The notes under the pieces were generated by a model, which did not search any database, was not told the DNA's origin, and worked only from the letters and a program-made list of their open reading frames with translations. Of a DNA stretch of 64,000 nucleotides, positions 1 to 11,030 are shown one piece after another. The DNA lies in contig NZ_JOFT01000028.1 in the NCBI RefSeq assembly GCF_000725805.1, forward strand, positions 124,001 to 188,000. Reading direction: 5' to 3'. A program made the translations under genes and the position numbers. This stretch comes from Streptomyces xanthophaeus. Lineage in GTDB: Bacteria; Actinomycetota; Actinomycetes; Streptomycetales; Streptomycetaceae. Positions within the stretch are counted from its first letter, which is position 1; each line of letters begins with the position of its first letter.

Positions 1-1
1 C

Positions 2-409
2 AAGGAGGTGTCGACGCACGTGGTCGAGCCGGGCAATCCGGGGCCGGCCCTGGATGCGGTCCGCGCCGGTGTGAAGGCGCTGCGGCCCGAGGGGGGTACG
101 GCGGTGTACGGCAGTCTGGAGGCGGCGTACGAGCACCTCGGCAAGGGCGGCGCGGACGCGTTCACCTCGATCGTGCTGATGACGGACGGGGAGAACACGG
201 AGGGCGTGGGGGCCGGGCACTTCGACTCCTTCTACGCGGCGCTGCCGCAGGCGCAGAAGCACACGCCGGTGTTCGCGGTGCTGTTCGGAGACTCGGACCG
301 CAAGGAGCTCACCCACATCACCGAGCTGACCGGCGGGCGGCTGTTCGACGCCACGGACGGGAACGGTTCGCTGGGTGGCGCGTTCGAGGAGATCCGTGGC
401 TACCAGTAG
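2..409 (+). CDS. VWA-domain protein, 3' end only
   Basis: The reading frame is open to the left edge, so this is the C-terminal ~135 residues of a larger protein. The GTG at 8 is probably internal. The segment LMTDGENTEG matches the von Willebrand factor A fold, where the Asp after a hydrophobic strand is the third part of the metal-ion-dependent adhesion site. The VFAVLFG strand and the final helix after GGRLFDA also fit the end of a VWA domain. The DxSxS part of the metal site must lie upstream of the window. The stop overlaps the start of the next gene, so the two are probably translated together. VWA proteins bind ligands or act in AAA-chaperone systems. The partner cannot be seen here. 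Confidence 0.8.
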   Translation, partial: KEVSTHVVEPGNPGPALDAVRAGVKALRPEGGTAVYGSLEAAYEHLGKGGADAFTSIVLMTDGENTEGVGAGHFDSFYAALPQAQKHTPVFAVLFGDSDRKELTHITELTGGRLFDATDGNGSLGGAFEEIRGYQ

Positions 410-1007
410 GGCGGCCAGGGCCCTGGGCTACCTGGAGTCGAGGAAGAACCTGGCCGGCTCGGCGTGCGGGGTGGCCGGGGTGGGTCTGGCGCTGGCCGGG
501 GTGGCGGGTGCGTACTGGCCGCTGGTGGTGGGCGGGCTGTACGGGGCGGGCGCGCTGATCGCCCCGCCGGAGCGGGCGGCGCCGCCTCCCTTCGATCCGC
601 GGGAGGAACTGGGCGTGCTGCGCGAGGACTTCGCGCGGCTGCGGGACTACCTGGCGGAGGTGGAGCTGCCGTCGGCGGCCGGGGGCACGCTGGAGGGTCT
701 GCTGGGCCTGTACGGGGCGTTGCTGGAGCCGGGGTGGGTGGCCGATGTGCTGGCCACGGAGCCGGAGGCGGTGCACGCGCTGTCGCGGGCGGTCCGCCAG
801 GACGTGCCGGAGTGCGTGGACGCGTACAACCGGACCCGCTGGTGGAACCGGATGGCGCCGGGCGGTGAGTCCCCGGACCGGCACCTGGAGCGGCAGCTGG
901 GGGTCCTGTACGAGGAGGCGCAGCGCGTAACGGCGGGCCTCCACGAGGTGGAGGCCCGCCGTCAGCAGACGCACACGACCTATCTGGAGGAGCGCGGACG
1001 CTCCTGA
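396..1007 (+). CDS. Small membrane protein of unknown function
   Basis: I do not recognise a named family. From the GTG at 396, with AGGAG just upstream at 387-391 and a 14-base overlap with the VWA gene, it has 203 residues. A GTG at 375 is an alternative start. Residues ~20-55 form a hydrophobic, Gly/Ala-rich double-length segment ending in two prolines, which looks like one hairpin or two short membrane helices. The rest is a soluble, charged, mostly helical domain with an RTRWWNRM patch and a coiled-coil-like C-terminus. Coupling to the VWA gene suggests a membrane partner for that protein, which is inference. A strong hairpin lies inside the last coding part (931-961). Confidence 0.65.
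   Translation: MATSRAARALGYLESRKNLAGSACGVAGVGLALAGVAGAYWPLVVGGLYGAGALIAPPERAAPPPFDPREELGVLREDFARLRDYLAEVELPSAAGGTLEGLLGLYGALLEPGWVADVLATEPEAVHALSRAVRQDVPECVDAYNRTRWWNRMAPGGESPDRHLERQLGVLYEEAQRVTAGLHEVEARRQQTHTTYLEERGRS
931..961. terminator. Perfect 14-bp hairpin inside a coding end
   Basis: Positions 931-944 pair without mismatch with 948-961 around a three-base loop (gag). The hairpin lies within the last 26 codons of the plus-strand gene and 158 bases beyond the pckG stop on the other strand. It could end pckG read-through transcripts, or it may be a by-product of codon choice. No U-run follows on either strand. Confidence 0.35.
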
Positions 1008-1022
1008 GATCGCTCGTGTGCT

Positions 1023-1087
1023 GCGGTGGGCGCCGCTTGGTCGGGGGCTCCCACAGCGGTGGGCGCCGCTTGGTCGGGGGCTCCCAC
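1023..1087. repeat. Two-copy 33-bp tandem repeat
   Basis: A 32-base unit beginning gcggtgggcgccgc is present at 1023-1054 and again, identical, at 1056-1087, separated by one base. It occupies the gap between the convergent ends of the membrane-protein gene and pckG, with no coding role. It is one of several 3'-end repeat arrays in this window. Confidence 0.9.
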
Positions 1088-1118
1088 GTTCATTGGCCCT
1101 TGTTCAGGGCGGGCCGGC

Positions 1119-2948
1119 TCAGCCCAGGCGCTCGACGAGCGCGTGGTACTGGTCCCACAGCTCCTTCGGGGTGTGGTCGCCGTAGGTGTTCAGGTGCTCG
1201 GGGACCAGGGCGGCCTCGTCGCGCCAGATCTCCTTGTCGACCGTGAGGAGGAAGTCCAGGTCGGCGGCGGGGAGGTCGAGGCCGTCGGTGTCGAGGGAGT
1301 CCACCGTCGGCAGGATGCCGATGGGGGTCTCGACGCCTTCGGCGGTGCCGTCGAGGCGGCCGACGATCCACTTCAGGACGCGGCTGTTCTCGCCGAAGCC
1401 GGGCCACACGAACTTGCCCGCGTCGTTCTTGCGGAACCAGTTCACGTAGTAGATCTTCGGGAGCTTGGACTGGTCCTTGCCCTTGGCGACGTCGACCCAG
1501 TGGCCCATGTAGTCGCCCATGTTGTAGCCGCAGAACGGCAGCATGGCGAAGGGGTCGCGGCGCAGCTCGCCGACCTTGCCCTCGGCGGCGGCGGTCTTCT
1601 CGGAGGCGATGTTCGAGCCGATGAAGACGCCGTGGTTCCAGTCGAAGGACTCGGTGACCAGCGGTACGGCGGAGGCGCGGCGGCCGCCGAAGAGGATCGC
1701 GGAGATCGGGACGCCCTTGGGGTCCTCCCACTCGGGGGCGATCGTCGGGCACTGGGCGGCGGGGACGGCGAAGCGGGCGTTGGGGTGGGCCGCCGGGGTG
1801 TCGCTCTCCGGGGTCCAGGCGTTGCCCTTCCAGTCGACGAGGTGGGCGGGGGCCTCTTCGGTCATGCCCTCCCACCAGACGTCGGAGCCGTCGGGGGTGA
1901 GCGCGACGTTGGTGAAGACGGTGTTGGCGTACATCGTCTTCATGGCGTTGGCGTTGGTGTGCTCGCCGGTGCCGGGGGCGACGCCGAAGAAGCCGGCCTC
2001 GGGGTTGATCGCGTAGAGGCGGCCGTCCTCGCCGAAGCGCATCCAGGCGATGTCGTCACCGACGGTCTCGACGGTCCAGCCGGGGATCGTGGGCTCCAGC
2101 ATGGCGAGGTTCGTCTTGCCGCAGGCGGAGGGGAAGGCGGCGGCGATGTACTTCGCGTCGCCCTCGCCGGCCGGCGGGGTGAGCTTGAGGATGAGCATGT
2201 GCTCGGCGAGCCAGCCCTCGTCGCGGGCCATGACGGACGCGATGCGCAGGGCGTAGCACTTCTTGCCGAGGAGGGCGTTGCCGCCGTAGCCGGATCCGTA
2301 GGACCAGATCTCGCGGGTCTCGGGGAAGTGGGAGATGTACTTGGTGGTGTTGCAGGGCCACGGCACGTCGGCCTGGCCCTCGGCGAGCGGTGCGCCGAGG
2401 GTGTGGACGGCCTTGACGAAGAAGCCGTCGGTGCCGAGCTCGTCGAGGACGGCCTTGCCCATGCGGGTCATGGTGCGCATGGCGACCGCGACGTAGGCGG
2501 AGTCGGTGATCTCGACGCCGATCGCGGAGAGCTCGGAGCCGAGGGGGCCCATGCAGAAGGGGACGACGTACATCGTCCGGCCCTTCATCGAGCCGCGGAA
2601 GATGCCTTCCTGGCCGGCGAAGAGCTCCTTCATCTCGGAAGGGGCCTTCCAGTGGTTCGTGGGGCCCGCGTCCTCCTCCTTCTCGGAGCAGATGAAGGTC
2701 CGGTCCTCGACGCGCGCGACGTCGGAGGGGTCGGAGGCGGCGTAGTACGAGTTCGGGCGCTTCGTCTCGTCGAGCTTCTTGAACGTTCCCTTGACGACGA
2801 GCTCCCCGCACAGGCGCTCGTACTCGTCCTCGGAGCCGTCGCACCAGACGATGCGGTCCGGCTGGGTGAGGGCTGCGATCTCGTCCACCCAGGAGATCAG
2901 CTCCTGGTGGGTCGTCGGGACAGTGGGAGCCGCGTTGTCGCGCGCCAC
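1119..2948 (-). CDS. pckG: Phosphoenolpyruvate carboxykinase (GTP)
   Basis: Converts oxaloacetate and GTP to phosphoenolpyruvate, CO2 and GDP in the cytosol, the entry step of gluconeogenesis. From GTG 2948, preceded by AAGGAG at a good distance, the product has 609 residues, the normal length for the GTP-type enzyme. The active-site P-loop FPSACGKTN lies at residues ~272-280, with the hyper-reactive Cys of this family at ~276. Other family signatures are [16 protein letters not shown] and a C-terminal NTYGDHTP. An upstream in-frame ATG would add 31 residues but has no comparable ribosome binding site. It is transcribed alone, divergent from the HlyIII-like gene. Confidence 0.97.
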   Translation of the reverse strand: MARDNAAPTVPTTHQELISWVDEIAALTQPDRIVWCDGSEDEYERLCGELVVKGTFKKLDETKRPNSYYAASDPSDVARVEDRTFICSEKEEDAGPTNHWKAPSEMKELFAGQEGIFRGSMKGRTMYVVPFCMGPLGSELSAIGVEITDSAYVAVAMRTMTRMGKAVLDELGTDGFFVKAVHTLGAPLAEGQADVPWPCNTTKYISHFPETREIWSYGSGYGGNALLGKKCYALRIASVMARDEGWLAEHMLILKLTPPAGEGDAKYIAAAFPSACGKTNLAMLEPTIPGWTVETVGDDIAWMRFGEDGRLYAINPEAGFFGVAPGTGEHTNANAMKTMYANTVFTNVALTPDGSDVWWEGMTEEAPAHLVDWKGNAWTPESDTPAAHPNARFAVPAAQCPTIAPEWEDPKGVPISAILFGGRRASAVPLVTESFDWNHGVFIGSNIASEKTAAAEGKVGELRRDPFAMLPFCGYNMGDYMGHWVDVAKGKDQSKLPKIYYVNWFRKNDAGKFVWPGFGENSRVLKWIVGRLDGTAEGVETPIGILPTVDSLDTDGLDLPAADLDFLLTVDKEIWRDEAALVPEHLNTYGDHTPKELWDQYHALVERLG

Positions 2949-3139
2949 GATTGCTCCTTGTTGAGGGGTGTGTTTGGTGTATGCCCCGTGGGGGCTGCGA
3001 CCCGGATGCTTCGCGCTCCGCTCATCCGGTGCCGACCGCACTCATCTGATCATCCGGTGGATGTGCGCATATGTCCAGGGGGCTTCTCACGTGAGCATCG
3101 CCACTCCCGTCAATCTTCCGTAAAGAGGACCAACGGAAA

Positions 3140-3155
3140 CCTACGGACCCGTAGG
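3140..3155. promoter_or_regulatory. Operator-like palindrome before the HlyIII gene
   Basis: The sequence cctacgg-ac-ccgtagg is a perfect 7-bp inverted repeat ending four bases before the first ATG of the HlyIII-like gene. Overlap with the translation start suggests a repressor site or a small RNA hairpin. The regulator is unknown. Confidence 0.35.
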
Positions 3156-3159
3156 TAGC

Positions 3160-3900
3160 ATGTGGGCCATGACTTCTGACGCCGCTGCCGCGCCGGCTGC
3201 CGAGGCCGATCCGGTCGCCGACGCCTCCCCGGTCACCCGGGCCCTGGAGGCTGCCGAGACCGCTCTCGAGGAAAAGCCGCTGATGCGCGGCTGGCTGCAC
3301 ACCGGAATGTTCCCCGCCGTGGTGGTCGCGGGCCTGGTCCTCATGGCCTTCACCGACTCGACCCGGGCCCGCGTGGCCTGCGGGGTCTACGTCCTCACGG
3401 CGTGCCTGCTCTTCGGCGTCAGCGCGGTCTACCACCGCGGCACCTGGGGTCCGCGCGGGGAGGCCATCCTGCGGCGGCTCGACCACGCCAACATCTTCCT
3501 GATCATCGCGGGCACGTACACCCCGCTGACCGTCCTGCTGCTGCCGCCCTCCACCGGGCGCACGCTGCTGTGGGCGGTGTGGATCGCCGCCGCCGCGGGC
3601 ATCGCCTTCCGCGTCTTCTGGGTCGGCGCCCCTCGCTGGCTGTACACGCCCTGCTACATCGCGATGGGCTGGGCGGCGGTCTTCTTCCTGCCGGACTTCA
3701 TGCGCAGCGGCGGCATCGCCGTCCTGGTCCTGGTGATCGTCGGCGGCCTGCTGTACAGCGTGGGAGGGGTCATCTACGGCATGAAGCGCCCCAACCCCTC
3801 ACCTCGCTTCTTCGGCTTCCACGAGGTCTTCCACTCGCTGACGCTGGCGGCCTTCGTGGCCCACTACGTCGGCATCTCGCTGGCCGCGTACTCCCACTAG
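3160..3900 (+). CDS. HlyIII/PAQR-family integral membrane protein
   Basis: A 246-residue seven-helix membrane protein of the hemolysin III/PAQR family. Bacterial members are annotated as hemolysins, but their true role is uncertain and the fold suggests a metal-dependent lipid hydrolase. The family's metal-site residues are present: Ser and His in SAVYHR, the Asp in RRLDHAN, and the HEVFH pair near the C-terminus. An N-terminal extension of ~45 Ala/Glu-rich residues is cytosolic and poorly conserved. ATG 3160 and ATG 3169 are both possible starts. Neither has a clear ribosome binding site, and the palindrome at 3140-3155 sits where one would be. Monocistronic. Confidence 0.9.
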   Translation: MWAMTSDAAAAPAAEADPVADASPVTRALEAAETALEEKPLMRGWLHTGMFPAVVVAGLVLMAFTDSTRARVACGVYVLTACLLFGVSAVYHRGTWGPRGEAILRRLDHANIFLIIAGTYTPLTVLLLPPSTGRTLLWAVWIAAAAGIAFRVFWVGAPRWLYTPCYIAMGWAAVFFLPDFMRSGGIAVLVLVIVGGLLYSVGGVIYGMKRPNPSPRFFGFHEVFHSLTLAAFVAHYVGISLAAYSH

Positions 3901-3982
3901 CGGCCCGACCCGGCCCTCCGGTGGAGGCCCGGGACGGGGGAGCGCCCGTGGTACGGGTGCCGCGGTCAGCGGACGCGCGCTC

Positions 3983-6397
3983 TCAGCAGGCGTAGCCGTC
4001 GCGGTCCTGGTCCAGGCGCAGCGGGTCGCTGCCGTTGACCTTCATGCGCTTGGGGTACTGGTGGGCGGCCAGCCACTCGCAGCGGGCCTTCGGGGTCTGT
4101 TTCACCTCCGCCGGGAAGCGGGTCGGCACGCACACGTTGACCGAGCCGTAGTGGCGGTCGCAGCCGGCCACGGTGGGCGCCACGGGGGCGGAGTCCCGTG
4201 GGGCCGGGTTCTTCTTCGGAGCCCCCAGTTCGTTCGCGAAGGTGTGCTCGTGCGCGGAGGGCTGTGCGTCCGTCTTGGCCAGGGCCGAAGCCCCGCCCAG
4301 GTGGACCCACTTCGCGACGGACGGGACCCCGTTCGCGTCGACCGCGAAGAGCATGTACCAGCCGGGCGGTGCCAGGTTCGGGTTGCTGGTGACGTTCAGG
4401 TCGATGGTGTTCCCGTCCACGGTCATGGGCAGGTCGACGAACCGCTGGTTGGGGTCCGAGGAGTGGGTGACGGCCGCCGGGCGGATGAGCTCCGCCTTCA
4501 CCACGGGCCGGTCGACGGTGATCCGCTGCGTGTCCCCGTACACCCACTGGGTGTCGATCACCGAGGTGATCAGCGGGCGCGGCCCCTTGAAGAGGTAGGG
4601 CGGGGTGTAGATCGACACGGCGTGGTTGTAGGTGCCGTTGCCCGGGTTGTCGCCGACCGACATCACCCGCCCGTCGGGCATCAGGAACGACGCCGAGTGG
4701 TAGGTCCGCGGGATCGGGTCGGCGGCCAGTCCCGGCTGGTAGGTGTTGGTCACCGGGTCGAAGAACGAGGCCTCGAACACCGGGTCGGCCCGGTCGTGCA
4801 GGCCGCCGCCGGTCTCCAGCACCTTCCCGTCGGGCAGCAGCACCGCGGAGACGAACATCTTGCCCTCGTCGCCGGTCTGCGGGCGCTTGCCCGCGCCCTG
4901 GTCGACGAGGCCCTGCGGGATCGGCGGGCCCGCGGTGTAGGCGGGGCTGGGCTGCTTCAGGTCGATGATGTCGGTGAGCCGGTTGGCGGCCGGGTTGCGC
5001 TCGTTGTTGCCGCCGCCGATGGTCAGCACGCGCTGGTCCTGCGCCGGGGGCAGCAGGACGCTCGCCGACTCGTCGCGCTCGTCCTTGTTCCGCAGGCCCG
5101 GTACGTCGGTGATGGTGTTGGCGTCGTAGTCGTAGACGGAGGCGCCGGTGCCCGGGGTGCCGTTGCCGAAGGTGTGGCTGCCGGAGTAGAAGAGCCGGCC
5201 GTCCTGCATGAGGATCATCGACGGGTACAGGCCCCAGTACGACCAGGTCTGGTTGACCTCGTTCATCGGCAGCCACTTGTTCTGCGCCGCCGAGAACTTC
5301 TCCGCGGTCACGTTGCCCGTGGAGTCCTCCTTCAGCCCGCCGAAGGAGATCACGTCACCGTTGCCGAGGATCGTCGCCGACGGGTACCAGTGCCCGCCGT
5401 TCATGTCGTTCGTCTTCGTGTACGCCTCGGTGGCCGGGTCGAAGACGTAGCTGTCCTTCAGCCCCTGGTAGCCGATCGAGCCGTCGGCGGACGGGTACCC
5501 CTTGTTGCCGCTCATCACCAGCACCCGCCCGTCGGACAGCTGCACGTGACCCGCGCAGAACATGTCCACCGGCGTGGGCACCGTCTTGAAGCTGCCGTTC
5601 GCCGGGTCGTAGACGGCCGAGGTGAAGGTGCCCGCGTTGAACTGGGCGATGTCGTTGCCCGAGCCGGCGATCAGCAGCACCTTGCCGTTCCTGAGCACCA
5701 CGGCGTGCATCGAACGCACCGGGTTCTGGGCGGGGATCACCTGCCACTTGCCCTTGGCGCACTCCTCGGCGGTGCCCGAGCAGGCCGGCTGCGGCGGGAC
5801 CGCGCCCACTTCCTCCAGCGTGTAGTCGTCGGAGGTGAGCGTGCCCACCCCGTAGACCGACAGCCCCCACGCGATCTTGTCGGTGTTCGGCGGTACGGGC
5901 GGCGTACGGACCTCCGTGCGCGCCCATCCGGCGCTGACCGGCGGGTTCTGCAGGTCGGTCCAGTACTGCCAGCCCGCCGTGGTGTCCCGGCGGAACACGG
6001 TCACCGAGACGTCCGGGGTGTTCGACTTGTACCAGGCGGACAGGTCGTACTGCTTGCCCGGTGTGACGGCCGGGGCGCAGGCCGTGCTCTCGGTGACCAG
6101 GGCCTTGCGGTCGCCGTCGACGCGGCGCGTGAGGGAGACCTTCATCGCCTTGGTGCCCGTGTGCGCGTCGGCGACGGTGGCGAAGGTGAAGTCGTTGTCG
6201 CCCCAGCCGGATTTGGACCAGCAGGACGGCATGTCGGAGCCGGGCGTACCCGCGCTCTCGAACCCGGGGTTGGTGAGCAGATTGGGCGGTCCGGCCGTGG
6301 CCTGCTGCGGTGCGGTGAGCAGCAGGCCTGCGGTCATCGCCCCGACGGCCAGCAGGGCGGCCCGCCGCCCTGCCCTCCGTCGGATCTTCAGACGCAT
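3983..6397 (-). CDS. Secreted copper radical oxidase, galactose-oxidase type
   Basis: Predicted extracellular mononuclear copper oxidase (AA5-like) of 804 residues from ATG 6397. ATG 6403 lies too close to the ribosome binding site. It has an Arg-rich signal peptide (1-36, possibly Tat), a beta-sandwich carbohydrate-binding-like domain beginning LLTNPGFES (~39-200), a seven-blade kelch domain (~215-600) and a DUF1929 early-set domain (~605-700). All galactose oxidase metal ligands can be aligned: Cys281 in DMFCAGH and Tyr338 in GGHWYPSA (thioether pair), Tyr566-His567 in RTYHSAS, and His645 in AVTHSSD. The C-terminal ~60 residues have four Cys and end DQDRDGYAC, like an excalibur Ca-binding motif. 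It is the last gene of a glycosyltransferase operon, so its substrate is probably the glycan made by that operon. Confidence 0.9.
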   Translation of the reverse strand: MRLKIRRRAGRRAALLAVGAMTAGLLLTAPQQATAGPPNLLTNPGFESAGTPGSDMPSCWSKSGWGDNDFTFATVADAHTGTKAMKVSLTRRVDGDRKALVTESTACAPAVTPGKQYDLSAWYKSNTPDVSVTVFRRDTTAGWQYWTDLQNPPVSAGWARTEVRTPPVPPNTDKIAWGLSVYGVGTLTSDDYTLEEVGAVPPQPACSGTAEECAKGKWQVIPAQNPVRSMHAVVLRNGKVLLIAGSGNDIAQFNAGTFTSAVYDPANGSFKTVPTPVDMFCAGHVQLSDGRVLVMSGNKGYPSADGSIGYQGLKDSYVFDPATEAYTKTNDMNGGHWYPSATILGNGDVISFGGLKEDSTGNVTAEKFSAAQNKWLPMNEVNQTWSYWGLYPSMILMQDGRLFYSGSHTFGNGTPGTGASVYDYDANTITDVPGLRNKDERDESASVLLPPAQDQRVLTIGGGNNERNPAANRLTDIIDLKQPSPAYTAGPPIPQGLVDQGAGKRPQTGDEGKMFVSAVLLPDGKVLETGGGLHDRADPVFEASFFDPVTNTYQPGLAADPIPRTYHSASFLMPDGRVMSVGDNPGNGTYNHAVSIYTPPYLFKGPRPLITSVIDTQWVYGDTQRITVDRPVVKAELIRPAAVTHSSDPNQRFVDLPMTVDGNTIDLNVTSNPNLAPPGWYMLFAVDANGVPSVAKWVHLGGASALAKTDAQPSAHEHTFANELGAPKKNPAPRDSAPVAPTVAGCDRHYGSVNVCVPTRFPAEVKQTPKARCEWLAAHQYPKRMKVNGSDPLRLDQDRDGYAC

Positions 6398-6420
6398 GGA
6401 CATGTTCCCTTCTGTGCGGC

Positions 6421-7671
6421 TCAGCTCCTGGTGTGACGTCCCGCGGTGCGCGGCGTCCGTGGTGTGCGCGGTGTGCGCGGTGTGCGCGGTGTGCGCGGTG
6501 TGCGCGGCAGGTAGACGAGGGCCTCGGTGGCCGCGAACCGCAGGAGGAAGGTGGTGACCAGCGCGAGGGCGGTGGCGGGCAGCACGGCCATGCCGAGCTG
6601 GGCGACGAACACCGCGATGAGCGGGATGCGCAGCAGCAGGTCGGCGTTGGCGAGCAGGGCGAAGCGGCCGAGCCGGTCCGCCCAGTGGCGGTGGCCGCGG
6701 CGGTCCCGGAAGAGGAGGACCTCGATGAGGAGGAAGTTCCACAGCACCCCTGCCTGGTTGGCGACGATCTCGGCGGGCAGGTAGTGCATTCCGGCGCCGG
6801 TGAGCAGCCAGAGCGCGGCCAGGTTCGGTACGAAGCCGGAGAGCCCGATCAGGCCGAAGCCGATCATCCGGGCCAGGGGGGTCGCGGAGCGCAGGGTGGC
6901 CAGGTGGGCGAGGAAGCGCAGGCCCTCGCGGGCGGTGGACTTGGACTCGCCGGAGTAGCGGTCCTGGAAGACGAAGGGCACCTCGGCGACCTTGCCGGGG
7001 CGGCAGCGCACCGCCAGCTCCAGCAGGATCTTGTAGCCGAGGGGGCGCAGGGCCTCTGCGGTGACCACGGAGCGGCGCATGGCGAAGAAGCCGCTCATCG
7101 GATCGCTGATCCCGCGCAGGGCGCGCGGGAAGAGGCCTTTGGCCAGCCAGGTCGCGGCGCGGGAGACGGCGATGCGGTAGCCGCCCGCGAGTCCGGCGCG
7201 GCTGCCGCCGCTGATGTAGCGGGAGGCGACGACGAGGTCGGCGCCGGTGCGGGCGCCCTCGCCGACGAGTTCGGGCACCAGGTGGGGCGGGTGCTGGAGG
7301 TCGGCGTCCATGACGACGACCCAGTCGGTGGCGGCCCGCTTGACGCCTTCGACGACGGCTCCGCCGAGGCCGCCGTCGGCCTGCTCGCGGTGCAGGACGG
7401 CCACCGGGAAGGGGCAGTCGGCGGCGGCCTTCTCGATGACGGCGGGTGTGTCGTCCGTGGAGTCGTCCACGAACAGCACCTCGCAGGGCAGGTGGGCGGG
7501 CAGGGCCTCGGTGAGGCGCCGGAGCAGTTCCGCCACGTTGCCCGCCTCGTTGAAGGTCGGGACGATGAGGGTGACGCTGCCCGGGGCGGTGACGGCGGCC
7601 GGGTCGGGCACCACCGGAATGTCGAGCTCCGGATCGCTCGGGGCATGGGGTGCCCACACGTCTTCGCTCAT
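6421..7671 (-). CDS. DPM1-like glycosyltransferase 2 fused to GtrA domain
   Basis: A 416-residue fusion. The N-terminal half is a polyprenyl-phosphate sugar transferase: VPTFNEAGN, the LFVDDSTDDT strand, metal-binding DAD at ~122-124 and SRYISGG. It would make polyprenyl-phosphate hexose from a nucleotide sugar on the inner membrane face. The second half (~260-395) has four membrane helices of GtrA type, which are thought to flip or anchor the lipid-linked sugar. The C-terminus is a Thr-Pro-Arg repeat coded by a 9-bp tandem array. It begins six bases after the upstream GT39-like gene, which needs such a lipid-linked donor, so donor synthesis and use are encoded together. Confidence 0.9.
   Translation of the reverse strand: MSEDVWAPHAPSDPELDIPVVPDPAAVTAPGSVTLIVPTFNEAGNVAELLRRLTEALPAHLPCEVLFVDDSTDDTPAVIEKAAADCPFPVAVLHREQADGGLGGAVVEGVKRAATDWVVVMDADLQHPPHLVPELVGEGARTGADLVVASRYISGGSRAGLAGGYRIAVSRAATWLAKGLFPRALRGISDPMSGFFAMRRSVVTAEALRPLGYKILLELAVRCRPGKVAEVPFVFQDRYSGESKSTAREGLRFLAHLATLRSATPLARMIGFGLIGLSGFVPNLAALWLLTGAGMHYLPAEIVANQAGVLWNFLLIEVLLFRDRRGHRHWADRLGRFALLANADLLLRIPLIAVFVAQLGMAVLPATALALVTTFLLRFAATEALVYLPRTPRTPRTPRTPRTPRTPRTAGRHTRS
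6462..6506. repeat. Five-copy 9-bp tandem repeat at a gene end
   Basis: Five perfect copies of gtgtgcgcg, in frame, encode a Thr-Pro-Arg repeat near the C-terminus of the DPM1-GtrA protein. Degenerate copies continue toward the stop. The array changes protein length in steps of three residues, so it could vary by slippage without breaking the frame. Confidence 0.95.
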
Positions 7672-7677
7672 GGTGGC

Positions 7678-9425
<1,748 letters not shown>

Positions 9426-9429
<4 letters not shown>

Positions 9430-10805
9430 TGGTGGCGGTCCTCTCGGGTCGCGGTGGACGGGAAGACGGAGGCTGTTGCCGAGGAGCCGGCCGAAGCGGA
9501 GGCCGAAGCGGAGGCGCCGGCCAGGGCAGCGGCGGGCGCTCCGGCGGCCCCGGTGAGGTGGGCGCCGGTGTGGCTGGTGAGCTCCCACTCGTTGCGGCCG
9601 CGCTGCTCGCGCCAGACGGCCCGGATCGCGGCGCCGGCCAGCATCACCTGGTAGAACGGGCCGCCGACCACGAGCTTGAGGTAGTGCACGAAGCGGACCC
9701 GCAGCCCGTACTGGCGGCCGAAGTCGTGCAGGCCCACGATCTCGAAGACGAAGGTCACCATGGCCGTGATCATGGGCAGGAAGGTGATGATCGCGATGCC
9801 GACGGGCACGTCGAGGAAGACGGCGACGGCGAAGTTGAGCGGGATGATCACCCCGGACGCGGCCTGCATGAAGGGGGTCATCAGGGTGTAGCGGGCGAGC
9901 CAGCGCTGACCGCGCCCGGGCAGCTGCTGCCAGTCCTTCTTCCGGTACACCTGGAGGAAGCCCTGGTTCCAGCGGGTGCGCTGCTTGAGCAGGCTCATCA
10001 GCGAGCCGGGGGTCTCCTCACGGGTGACCATGTCGGAGTCGTACGCGACGACCACCTTCTTGCCCACCGACGACAGCCGCACCCCCAGGTCGCAGTCCTC
10101 GGCCAGGCAGTTCTGGTCCCAGCCGCCCGCCTCGCGCAGCACCTCGGTGCGGACGAAGACGGTGTTGCCGCCGAGCGGGATGAAGCCCTTCTCGGCGTGC
10201 AGGTGCAGCCGGGAGCGGAACCAGAAGAAGTACTCCAGGCAGTTGCGCAGGCTGTACCAGCTGGAGTGGAAGTTGATGAGCTGGACCCCGCCCTGGACCA
10301 CGTCGGCGCCGGTGGAGCGGAAGGCGTGGTCGACGTGGGCGAGCAGCTCGGGGTGGACCTGGTCCTCGGCGTCGAAGACGCCGACGATGTCGCCCCGGCA
10401 GGAGGGCAGGGCCGTGTTGAGGGCCTTCGGCTTGTTCTTGCTCTCGTGGGTGTCGACGACGACCCGCACCCGGGCGGGCTCCCGGGCGGCGGCCCGCTCG
10501 GCGACGGCGGCGGTCTCGGGGTCGTCGTGGCCGACGATCACGATGATCTCGTAGTCGGTGTGCGTGGACTCCAGCAGCCGGTCGATGGTGTGCTCCAGCA
10601 CCGCCTGCTCGTGACGGGCCGGCAGCAGCAGGGAGAACGCCAGCCGGCCGCCCCCGTCGGGACGGTCGAACCGGGTGGAGGCGAGCACCTCGGGCGTCCG
10701 CCAGGCATGCATCTGCCACCACAGCGTGAAGGCGGCGATCCCGAACAAGGCAAGCGAAATCACGGATATGAACACAGAGGTGTACAAATTGTCCCCCACA
10801 GACAT
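9426..10805 (-). CDS. Processive family-2 glycosyltransferase, CslA-like
   Basis: A 459-residue membrane glycosyltransferase with one N-terminal helix (~10-32), a cytosolic GT-A domain and about three C-terminal helices (~305-395). The catalytic set of processive beta-synthases is intact: DAED at 145-148, the ED pair at 236-237 in LAEDCDLG, and QRTRW at 275-279. This pattern is shared by cellulose, chitin and hyaluronan synthases. The C-terminus is an Ala/Ser-rich low-complexity tail, where the gene overlaps the next by four bases. It opens the operon that ends with the copper radical oxidase. The start ATG 10805 has only a poor ribosome binding site, so a GTG at residue 3 is possible. Confidence 0.9.
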
Positions 10806-11030
10806 GCCGCAACCCCAGGCGGCGATCGTGAAACCCCCCGGGGACGCACAGCGGGCCCCCCGGCCCGCCGCCCCCGCTTCCCCCTCGTGCGCACCCCCCA
10901 GCGCGCCGTCTCGGTGACTCCCGAAGCCATGAGACTAGACACTGAACATGACACTCAGGCGCAGTGGAGATAAAAAGTACGTTTCTGAACGCACGCCATA
11001 TCAACCGGAATTGACGCTACTCCGCCCCTT
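10806..11030. promoter_or_regulatory. Promoter region of the glycan operon
   Basis: This 225-base gap holds the promoter of the minus-strand glycan operon. The stretch 10960-11005 is unusually AT-rich for this genome. On the minus strand a TTGATA-like element near 11000 is followed after ~18 bases by a weak TACTTT. No hairpin or repeated operator was found. Confidence 0.35.

Noticed and set aside
8..409. VWA gene as complete from GTG 8
   Set aside because: The frame is open to base 2, and the product would lack the DxSxS half of the metal site, so the gene begins outside the window.
1026..3158. Plus-strand open frame opposite pckG
   Set aside because: The translation is a Val/Gly/Asp-rich shadow of PEP carboxykinase codons and starts in the tandem repeat.
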